Assembly: GCF_041956535.1 (NCBI RefSeq)
Contig: NW_027192215.1
Span: 62,001-126,000, forward strand
DNA length: 64,000 nt
Direction: 5' to 3'
Source: Calcarisporiella thermophila CBS 279.70
Taxonomy: Eukaryota; Calcarisporiellomycota
The translations under genes were made by a program, and so were the position numbers. This document shows, piece after piece, positions 22,350 through 30,090 of the stretch (position 1 is the stretch's first letter; the number at the start of each line of letters is the position of its first letter). The notes under the pieces were generated by a model, which saw only the letters and a program-made list of their open reading frames with translations, did no database searches and was not told the origin of the DNA.

Positions 22350-22525
22350 AATATAAAGCCAATTAAACTTATATAAGCATAATGCAGATTTTTGATTCCC
22401 AATATGATAATTTCACTTAGTGGTAATTAATAGATATACCCAGCTTGCAAACGAAATTACTCAACCAATTTGATTAATTCTAGAAACAGGTTTAATTATG
22501 CATATATTGTATGCTTCTAACACCT

Positions 22526-22577
22526 CATCACATATAAAAAGAACACAATAAGTATACAATTTAGTGAACTTGCGAAT
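22526..22577 (+). promoter_or_regulatory. core promoter shared with the hydrophobin gene, copy 1
   Basis: 52-b segment ending 15 b before the SH3b ATG. It is 44/52 identical, without gaps, to 27007-27058 upstream of the hydrophobin. It includes the TATA box (TATAAAAAG), the likely transcription start zone and most of the leader. Confidence 0.75.
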
Positions 22578-22592
22578 GTAATAACCTAGAAG

Positions 22593-22895
22593 ATGTTTGC
22601 TACTATTATCTTTAGATTCGTATGCATTTTTGTCTTCCTACATTTTTGTACAGCACAATACAAGGGAAAAGTAATAGCTAAATCCGATCTCCCCGTTCGC
22701 ACTGGCCCTTCAACTAGTCATAAAGTCGTGGGGTCACTTCCTTCTGGTGCTGTAATAAGTATTGTGTGTAAAGTAAATGGACAAAATATTGGCGGCAACC
22801 CCAGATGGTACAAACTAAAAGATGGTCGGTATGTCGAAGGGTTTGTCGCATCACGCTATGTTGCAAATATAGGCGCTGCGCCGGAATGGTGTTAG
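22593..22895 (+). CDS. secreted bacterial-type SH3 (SH3b) domain protein
   Basis: Intronless frame of 100 residues. A signal peptide (residues 1 to about 21, hydrophobic core 'FRFVCIFVFLHFC', cleavage probably before QYKGK) is followed by one SH3b domain. Its diagnostic motifs are 'LPVRTGPSTSHKVVGSLPSG' (the LNVRSGPSTxYxVIGxLxxG signature) and 'RWYKLKDGRYVEGFVASRYV'. SH3b domains bind peptidoglycan or other wall polymers in bacteria, and in fungi they occur in small secreted proteins of largely unknown role. Two cysteines remain (one mid-domain, one C-terminal). The ATG at 22593 follows a TATA box by 60 b. The gene sits in the AT-rich island and shares its core promoter with the hydrophobin, which suggests co-expression at the hyphal surface. 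Horizontal origin is possible but not shown. Confidence 0.85.
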   Translation: MFATIIFRFVCIFVFLHFCTAQYKGKVIAKSDLPVRTGPSTSHKVVGSLPSGAVISIVCKVNGQNIGGNPRWYKLKDGRYVEGFVASRYVANIGAAPEWC

Positions 22896-23317
22896 AAAAG
22901 GCCTAGTCAACCTAAAAACAAATTTCCTTATGAGTTGATATTTTGTTCACCTATACAACTAATTTAGTTTGATAACATTTAATCAGCAAATAATAAACAT
23001 TTTGCATTCTTTAATAAAATTCACCAAAAGGAGACGGCTCCATTTATTTTTTATTATATAATCAGCAAACAATATAAGTTGAAAACGAAACTATATAAAC
23101 GTAAGAGATGAATACATAATTTGAAATCGTGCAAAAATATAATCAACGAAGAATAAAAGATTAGAGCCAAAGGCTCCAGTTGTTCGACAACCGCAGAATT
23201 GAACTTATGGGCAGAGCATCAGCAAAGCGACGAAGCGCCAAACTCATGACCCAAATTCGTGAAAAAGAGGGTCGTTAGCTTGGGCAAGGGGAAGGGATAC
23301 TTTCTACACACAGTATG

Positions 23318-23571
23318 AAATCAGTCTTAGTATATATCTTTTTAATTAAATCCTAAGAGAGAAAAGCTGCCTCCGAATTGAACAATATTATGAACAAATT
23401 GAACTGTTTCAATCCTACTCGTCATCGTCCCCGTCCTCTTCGAGTTGATTCGCAGGAAGTACTTGTGCAGGTGTACATGAACCATCAGCTCGTGCAGCGG
23501 TTACAGATAATAAATTTGCATTACGTAAAACAAATGGTAAATCACTATTTACCTAGATATTGCTTTTATTA
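23318..23571 (+). pseudogene. relic of a small secreted-protein gene
   Basis: ATGAAATCAGTCTTAGTATA at about 23318 closely resembles the hydrophobin start at 27065 (ATGAAGTCAGTCTTCGTATT) and encodes MKSVLVYIFLIKS before a stop. About 100 b later one frame reads 'VTDNKFALRKTNGKSLFT' and then stops. This C-terminus is echoed in duplicate copy A. The middle is not recognisable, so the family is unclear. Alternatively it is noise in AT-rich DNA. Confidence 0.35.
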
Positions 23572-23630
23572 CCGTTAAGTCAGTTAATTACTTCTAAGTT
23601 GGTTAATTATTTGTTTTAACTAAGGAATCA
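23503..23630. repeat. duplicated block, copy B
   Basis: Partner of 22221-22349, same orientation, offset about 1.28 kb. Points to an old tandem segmental duplication whose first unit lies left of the SH3b gene. Confidence 0.6.
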
Positions 23631-23814
23631 CCAGATTAAATCTTCCCACACTAAACTACACTAAACTACGATAAACTACGATGGGCAAGTATATCAATAT
23701 ACTATTGCCTTGCTCACAGCTTTCGAAGATACACAATATTCGAAGACAAAATGAGAAAATTGGGAGCAATAAAAGGAATGAATAACGCTCCCAAATTATT
23801 CAAGTTATTCAAAG

Positions 23815-24969
23815 CTAGATATTCAAATTATTCCGTTTCCCATAGCCAATGTTCCTCAGATAATCCTCCAGCAGCACCCACTCGATCCCTAGCTCCTTGT
23901 TTGATTCATACAGCTGTCGTTGCTGGGAATACATCCAGTTGAATAATTCAAATGTAACTGGGTTCACCCCGCTCTCTGGAGGAATACTTTGAGGTGGAAT
24001 AAATCGGTATTCGTGCTTGATTCCTGAAACTACAGCAATGAAAGAAAAGTCCGTCAGCTCAATCAGTGTAATTGAGTGAATACATTTGCAAGTAGAAGCA
24101 GTCAGGGAGATGCATACCTTTTGTTGCTATTTCTGCATACTCATTGAATGTGTAACACTTGCCAATTAGCGGTATAGTTTTTCCTAAATATTTATCTTTG
24201 TTTGAGAGTATTTTAACGACAGCTTTCTATTAAAGCAATAGTATCAGTCATCTTCATACACCATATGACGGGCCTGAGAATATGTCCACCATACTACCTA
24301 CCCCAAGATCAACACTAACAGCCAACATTGGAAGTTTGACATCGGGCTCGACGAAGTAAGATATATAAACCGTATCTCCCTCTTTTTTCATAACTGGAAA
24401 TGCAGTATCCCCGGCGATATTCTCATAATAAAATCCCAAATCCACAAACGTGGCTGGGAGTTCTATCTCTTTTACATACTCTTCTACTTGGTGCTTGTTA
24501 TCAAACTGGTCGTCTTTAAATCTCCCCTCAGACACTTGTTCTGAATTCACCAAGGTACTCCAAATGAAATGCTGCACCCCATTATTAAGGGCGGCGCTTG
24601 CCATGTTTTTGCCCTGTCGTATTTCCTCGCCTGCTTTCTGATTAATAGGGTCAAAAGTATTGGTAACTGCATAGACCGCGTAGGCTCCAGCGAAGCACCG
24701 TTTCATATCGTCAAGGCTTGAAGCATCTCCTTTAACAACTTCAGCGCCCAGTGAAGCAAGCAACTTGGCTTGTTCCGAATTAGTATTTCGCGTGATTGCA
24801 CGTACACTATACTCTCCCGATTGCAGGAGAGCTCTTGCAACAGATCCGCCTAACGACAAAAAGACGCGAAAAAGACTTAACAAAGGCTTGGAATAAAATT
24901 CCTTTTATATATTAATGATTTACCTTGCGATCCAGTTGCCCCAATTACTGCAACAATAGGCTTTGCCAT
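23815..24969 (-). CDS. NmrA-like family NAD(P)-binding protein
   Basis: Four exons (24924-24969, 24302-24849, 24118-24226, 23815-24023) join in frame to 303 residues, the normal size for this family. The first exon carries the Rossmann start 'MAKPIVAVIGATGSQGGSVA' with the NmrA-type GxxGxxG. 'VRAITRNTNSEQAKLLASLG' and 'VVKGDASSLDDMKRCFAGAY' follow, the usual dinucleotide-binding and substrate-loop regions. The C-terminal exons supply 'GKTIPLIGKCYTFNEYAEI' and 'FELFNWMYSQQRQLYESNKE'. NmrA-like proteins are atypical short-chain dehydrogenases that sense NAD(P) or reduce small molecules; the role here is unknown. A model ending at 24254 would miss the last two exons. Just upstream of its start is a 178-b tandem repeat. 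It is the only multi-exon gene in the AT-rich island. Confidence 0.88.
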
Positions 24970-24995
24970 CGGTTTAGATATTTTCTGTCTGGATA

Positions 24996-25351
24996 GAGTT
25001 ATTGAATAAAAAGTCTTTATCGAGCAATTTATACACTTATTAAACCGAATGCATCGTGTTTAGAAAGGAAATAGCAGGATTAGTTGATCATTACTAATAT
25101 TACATCAGATAAAAATCTCCATATTCGGCGATGCATATAATACTCTCAATATATGAAACGCTGCCAATTTTATGGAGTTACAGAATAAAAGGCCTTTATC
25201 GAGCAATTTATACACTCAGTAAACGAATGCATTATGTTTAGAATGGAAATAGCAGGATTAGTTGATCATTACTAATATTACATCAGATAAATAATCTCCA
25301 TATTCGGTGATACGTATTACTCTCAATATATGAAACACTGCCAATTTTATG
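24996..25351. repeat. tandem direct repeat, two units of about 178 b
   Basis: Unit 1 is 24996-25174 and unit 2 is 25175-25351. Both begin GAGTTA and end CCAATTTTATG. They share long blocks such as TTAGTTGATCATTACTAATA and differ by scattered substitutions and two or three small indels (about 90% identity by eye). Unit 1 starts 27 b upstream of the NmrA-like start codon, so the repeat lies in its promoter. Confidence 0.85.
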
Positions 25352-26028
25352 CTTGAATTTCCGGATCATACCTTCTATCCTAGTTAGAAAACAGGGAGTG
25401 ACTTGGAATCGATTTGTCATTGTTTAGAAATTTTTATTAATATTCACTAGTGTACTAGTTAATTCTCGCGTTAAAGTGTTAAAGTATTCCAATAGAAATG
25501 AGTAGTTAGAGGTGCTAAAACTTACATAACTATTTCATATAGCAATATACAGATATTAATAATAAGTATTCCTTAAGCTAATTGAGTTAATTTTTGGGTT
25601 TTTAATGGCTATGCTCTTTAATCCTACAAAAAAAAAATTCAAAAGAAAATCCCAAAGAGGCACGAGAAGGACAATGAATTGCTCAATCTTTTCAATTTTT
25701 TTTTTTTTATTTACAAACGAAAACTTAGAGAGTTTAGAGAGTGGCCAGTAATTTCTTTTGCTCCCGCTTATTCCTTTGTGATTTTTGCTTAGAGTGTTTT
25801 TTTTTTATATAAATAGCCCATAATATATTTCTTAGAATATCTCAATACAACACTTTCATTTAAATATGTATAAAAAATACTATGTAAAAATGAACATATA
25901 AAAATCACGCAAAAGCTTCTTCATAGTTAATATTTTTCAAATATTTTTCTAACTCAACCCATTCTATCCCATGCTCCTTTCTCGATTCAATGAGGTCGGA
26001 AAGTTATTCTCCATAATAAATACACAGG

Positions 26029-26310
26029 ATGAAATTAGCACTAGTATATTCCTATTAATTCTCGGATTGCTATGTTTCGCAGAAATTGACATCAATATAA
26101 AAATGAGGAGCTCGTGTGTTGCAACTCAATTAGTTCAGCAGCTGATCGAAGTGTACATTCTCTAGCGAGATTGCTTGGTATTTTCGCAAGAATTGCTATC
26201 GGCCAAGTTGGTATGGCCTGAACTGAGTAATAGACTACGGACTTTGTCAGCAACCCACGCTTCACGATGATGAGGCCGGTTTATTGCATAAAATGAGCTG
26301 GTTAAATTCA
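26029..26310 (+). pseudogene. hydrophobin pseudogene
   Basis: Collinear with the intact hydrophobin at 27065. The start context AGGATGAAATTAGCACTAGT matches AGGATGAAGTCAGTCTTC. In another frame 'IFLLILGLLCFAE' matches the signal peptide 'VFSFLTFGSLCFAQ', and in a third 'VCCNSISSAADRSVHSLARL' followed by 'LGIFARIAIGQVGM' matches 'HCCNSVVSASSDEAQNLIGI' and 'LGISTSDVTGPVGL'. Near the end AGGCCGGTTTATTGCA matches CAGCCTGTTTGTTGCA around the second Cys pair. At least two frameshifts and several stops, plus loss of cysteines, make it non-functional. About 1 kb left of the intact copy in the same orientation, so a tandem duplication is likely. The lesions are described only; nothing is reconstructed. 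Confidence 0.7.
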
Positions 26311-27006
26311 AAACTCATACATTTTCAGTGGAATAAAGGGCTGCGTATGCTTGCTGCTGCCTCTGCGTAAAGTCCTGTTTCCTCCAACTCTTCTGGTCTT
26401 CTTATGGTACTCGACATTTCGGTCAATAAGCATTATAGTCAATAAAACAATACAATTCAGTGTATAATGTAAATTTGTTAATAGATGGCATTATTTCCAA
26501 CTAATTGGACACAATTATTTCAAGGGGGTGTGTAGATAATAAACTTATCACTTGGATCACACCAAATCAAGCCTCCAGGCTAATTCGTATTATGAAAGAA
26601 AATTCAGTGGATCGGGGTCCGTAAGAAAGAAGGTGGTGAGAAAAGGCTTTCGTCTCAATGCTTGCAGAGTTATTAGATCGGAATTGGAAAAACGAGGCAT
26701 TTTTAAAGGAGAAATGGGCAGTAATAAATTATAGTGCATACAAGCAACCGAAATTTATAAAATTTTATGTTGGTGCGTTAGCCATCTGGTTTTTATGTAG
26801 CTTGTGATTAGATAGTGCTGAATAATTAGCCAGTACTTACCCAAATTGGCGGCAATAATAGCTTTACCAGGGTACAAATAACGCCACCCGTAAAAAACTC
26901 GCCTATACAGGTTTGTTTTGCATACTAAATACCACCGCTTCAACGGATAGAAATTTGGATAGATCTACAATTTTTACCTACGTGTTTATTGCGGGCTTTT
27001 AATTCA

Positions 27007-27058
27007 CATCACCTATAAAAAGAGCACAAAGAGAGTACAATTGAGTGAACTCGCGAAT
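27007..27058 (+). promoter_or_regulatory. core promoter shared with the SH3b gene, copy 2
   Basis: Ends 6 b before the hydrophobin ATG; 44/52 identical to 22526-22577. Both contain TATAAAAAG and end in the leader string GTGAAC-TYGCGAAT. Confidence 0.75.
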
Positions 27059-27064
27059 TCAAGG

Positions 27065-27367
27065 ATGAAGTCAGTCTTCGTATTTTCCTTTTTAACTTTC
27101 GGGTCGTTATGCTTTGCCCAGTGTAATACTGGGTCACTTCATTGTTGCAATTCGGTTGTGAGCGCATCTTCTGATGAGGCTCAAAATTTAATCGGAATAC
27201 TTGGAATATCAACAAGTGATGTTACGGGCCCAGTAGGCCTTCAATGCAATCCCATCAGTAATATTGGTGGCAGCAACCGTTGTAATGCTCAGCCTGTTTG
27301 TTGCACGGGCAACAATTCCAATGGTTTAGTTGTTCTTGACTGTTCTCCCGTTAACGTTAATGTCTAA
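27065..27367 (+). CDS. class I hydrophobin
   Basis: Small secreted amphipathic protein that self-assembles at air-water interfaces and coats aerial hyphae or spores. The 100-residue frame has a signal peptide (1-18, ending LCFA) and the eight cysteines in hydrophobin order: C20, C27C28, C61, C73, C79C80, C93. The spacing C-x6-CC-x32-C-x11-C-x5-CC-x12-C lies within class I limits. The C-terminus 'NGLVVLDCSPVNVNV' is of basidiomycete type. There is no intron, whereas basidiomycete class I genes usually have some. The ATG at 27065 was chosen because the frame further upstream has only a GTG. Core promoter shared with the SH3b gene; a pseudogene copy lies 1 kb upstream. Confidence 0.93.
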   Translation: MKSVFVFSFLTFGSLCFAQCNTGSLHCCNSVVSASSDEAQNLIGILGISTSDVTGPVGLQCNPISNIGGSNRCNAQPVCCTGNNSNGLVVLDCSPVNVNV

Positions 27368-28016
27368 ACCAAATGTTTACCGGGAGATGACATTAACTCG
27401 CTCGACTGAACTCAAAGTGCCATTTGATGGATTTGATTTGTGTGCATTTTAGTCCATCATGTAAAAAAAAATTAAATAAATTTAACTGCCGAGAATATGG
27501 ATCCTTATATTATATGGCGAAGAATTATCATGCAAATGGGACCCAGCTAAAGTTATGGCAATGTGAGGCTCACACTTGTCCAACCTAAATGCTACGTTAT
27601 CGGCCGCAAATATTGAATCGGAGAGAACATATTCATTTAGCTTATTCTGTATCAATATCTATAGCAATATATTGAATAAATTAAGGAATACACTGGAGAT
27701 GGCTTTAGGCTTCTGCCTCCGCTTCGAAATGCATTCACTACCCTCCTCTATGATGCCCACTCTGCTCTAGATCACATCTGTTTTTGGACGTGCTAGCAAT
27801 TTTCTCATCGTGATGCGTTGCGATTTACTTACTCCATAGGCGATGTACTACTGTATATGCTATTTTTCATCACTTTACAATAGGATGCAATGGGAAGGTT
27901 TTTTGACCGTTTTTAATATAAAATACCGTGTATCTATGCCTCCAATGTAATTTCATCAATTTTAAAAATAGTGTAGGTACTGTAGAAGGGATCCTCCATA
28001 TTCTTCTCTTAGATTG
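27368..28016. other. AT-rich spacer
   Basis: Hydrophobin 3' region, then AT-rich DNA without a recognisable gene. Frames at 27576-27770 lack coding features. Confidence 0.45.
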
Positions 28017-28289
28017 ATGTTAAACGAGCAAAACATCATGTTTTTCCTTTTTTCAATACTGACATTACATGTCAAAGCACAAAAATATATGTTTTCCGTC
28101 CTCTGCCCTCCAGAAAACTCTTACTATATACCATTTGAAAAGCAGGTGTATTGCATGAGCTCTTCGAAGTGTTTCGGAGATAATTATCTGAGTCTTATAT
28201 ATATCAGACTTCCCCTCTCTTTCACAAACACTGCCATTGCACTCTCCACCTCTTCAAATGGACTGGAGGTGGGAGCTTTTTGGAGTTAG
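28017..28289 (+). CDS. possible small secreted protein, unidentified
   Basis: Frame of 90 residues from ATG 28017; a second ATG at 28038 is equally possible. It begins with a good signal peptide ('IMFFLFSILTLHVKAQ') and then has three cysteines ('LCPPENSYYIPFEKQVYC', 'SSKCFG'). Same strand as, and 650 b downstream of, the hydrophobin. No family recognised and no shared promoter seen. It could be the first exon of a longer gene, a decayed gene or chance. Listed because signal peptide plus cysteines fits the theme of this island. Confidence 0.35.
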   Translation: MLNEQNIMFFLFSILTLHVKAQKYMFSVLCPPENSYYIPFEKQVYCMSSSKCFGDNYLSLIYIRLPLSFTNTAIALSTSSNGLEVGAFWS

Positions 28290-30090
28290 AGTGAATAATA
28301 CCTAGTTAATAACCAAGTGGCTCAAAATAAATAACAGCTGCGTTTAAAGATAGTATAAATCAATATAATTCGCCTCCTTATTTTCTGGCGATAGCCGCTA
28401 AACCATTTTCGCTGTCTCTGCCCATCCACAAATACCCAGTTATTGCTTCTGTTCATCGGAGGATCTTCCGAATTGTTGTGCAAACGGGCCGGTAGGACGC
28501 ACGTCCACTGCTCCCCCTAACCTCCGAGTCCTCTTTAATTACGTTCCAAACGGTCCACATGGCTTAGCCGGAGTGACAGCCCCTGAACATTACAAATGCA
28601 TATTGGTCCAAGTAGTACCAAAACTTTGGGTTCACCGAGGACGGTGTTGAATAGATTTGTGCGGAGACGGATCTGCTTATCTCCTCCTCTCGAAGTCGTC
28701 TGCAAACTCGGTTGACTTTTGAGCTGGACGGTCGGCTGAGCGTGTGCCGCAATCCCGGAGAGATAAAGCCCATTGCATTGAGTGATGTCAATGGCCATAG
28801 TTGAGCAGGCCAATCTCTCCAAAGACTCGCTCTCACCAGGACGGAGTTCCTTGATAAGGACATTCCCCGCTGGTTGCTTGCCTCGGCCCAATCATAACTA
28901 GAAACTCAGAGGGTAGCTTTGACTTTTAATACAATAGAGTTACGCGAAGACAGCATCCCACGTTCAACCGAAAGGATACGGTGAGTAGTTGCATCAGCTG
29001 CTCAATGAATTCGTTTAGTTCGGGCGTCATGTCTCTCTTTCGGCTGCCAAAGGACGATAAGAGCTGGTGCGTATGGGTCGTGAAAGAGGGTTTTTTTCTT
29101 TCATCCTTTCGGCTTAAAAATGAGCCGCGTGAGCAAATCGTCTCCGAGCTGCGGCTTGGAAGAAAAGCTTAAATTCTAAATCAAACGCCCATTATACCAG
29201 GAGAGGAAAGGGGGCATCATCGACCAGCTCTTCCCTGGCCTCAAAGCGGCTGGAGAGCCAAACCCGCCGCGGGCTCGGATGGGAGCCAAACAAAGAGGCG
29301 AGTGCAGCGCAGCCGAAAGGTTAGGTTCCCGATGAAGGTTAGCTTCGGCGGCCCAACGCTCTGCTACACTGTGCCTCCCGTTGTATCGCCTGCTTTGGTA
29401 ATGCAAAGAAATGTGGCTCATCCAGTACCACTAGCGTTTCTCCGGGTGCTGATCTTACCGCTTTTGTCTCGATCCCATGCGGAGGGATCAGAGGCTGGGA
29501 GAAAGCAAACACGGCCGGAGAAGGGAAAGGCCGCCAGGCATTTTTCACGGCCGGCCTCATTGCCACTCAAGCACCCTCCTCCCGGGGCTGGCCAGCACGC
29601 CACGAGAAAGGGGGATCCGGGGGCGCCGGGGAGTGATGGAAGACGGGAACTAAACCCTGCTCGTGAACTCAAGGTGGGCGCACGGTGTGCCCGAGCAGCG
29701 GCAGAATTAGGAAGCAACCGCCTCAGGCCTGGGCCGGTCAGTTGACTGCAGCTCAAAGAAACGGCCCTCAAAGAGAAATCCGGTAAGCACGAAAAAAAAA
29801 GAAGCGGTGCCACAGTGTGTGACACGTGCGCTCGCCCTAAAATAGAGTTATTTCTATGTGAACCGAACCATTGGAGTTCCCCGAGGCTCCGGCTCATCCT
29901 CACGACGCTTTAAATACTCGTGCTTATTTTCCTGTCCTCTCCGCCTTCCTCTTGACGCGCGCAGCCTCCTCTCCTCTCCTCTCTCCATTGCCGCAATTGG
30001 CTCCTTCTCCTCCTCGACACCTCTCTCCGTTCTGAATCCTCCCCAATCCTACCCCACCCTCCTCTCCACCACTTCTCTTTCTCCTTAGTC
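28290..30090. other. intergenic, right border of the accessory island
   Basis: Base composition returns to GC-richer DNA from about 28380. Frames at 28535-28891 (-), 28981-29172 (+) and 29302-29745 (+) lack ATG starts or spliceable partners and are not called. From about 29930 the strand is strongly CT-rich, after a TTTAAATA box near 29910: the promoter and leader of the P450 gene. Confidence 0.5.

Larger units (their letters stand above)
20150..22592. other. AT-rich spacer, left part of the accessory island
   Basis: 2.4 kb without an intact gene. It begins with the synthetase 3' region (GT-rich microsatellite near 20272-20310). A frame at about 20945-21158 contains a degenerate zinc-knuckle-like string, 21540-21680 resembles the 3' half of a hydrophobin gene, and 22221-22349 is one copy of a duplicated block. 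Confidence 0.55.
22896..23814. other. AT-rich spacer with decayed sequences
   Basis: Between the SH3b gene and the convergent end of the NmrA-like gene. Contains a signal-peptide-like relic at 23318 and the second copy of the duplicated block (23503-23630). Short direct repeats of ACTAAACTAC type at about 23650-23680. Confidence 0.5.
24970..27064. other. AT-rich spacer, centre of the accessory island
   Basis: Contains the tandem repeat at 24996-25351, long A/T homopolymers (25620-25720, 25795-25810), the hydrophobin pseudogene at 26029-26310, and the hydrophobin promoter at the right end. No other gene seen. Confidence 0.55.

Noticed and set aside
28535-29030. Possible minus-strand gene (MTPELNEFIEQLMQLLT exon plus a 118-codon frame)
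   Set aside because: The only splice connection reads into a stop codon, the long frame has no ATG, and no family is recognised.
29302-29745. 147-codon plus-strand frame
   Set aside because: No ATG with coding character, Arg/Pro/Ala-rich composition from GC-rich spacer, no domain.
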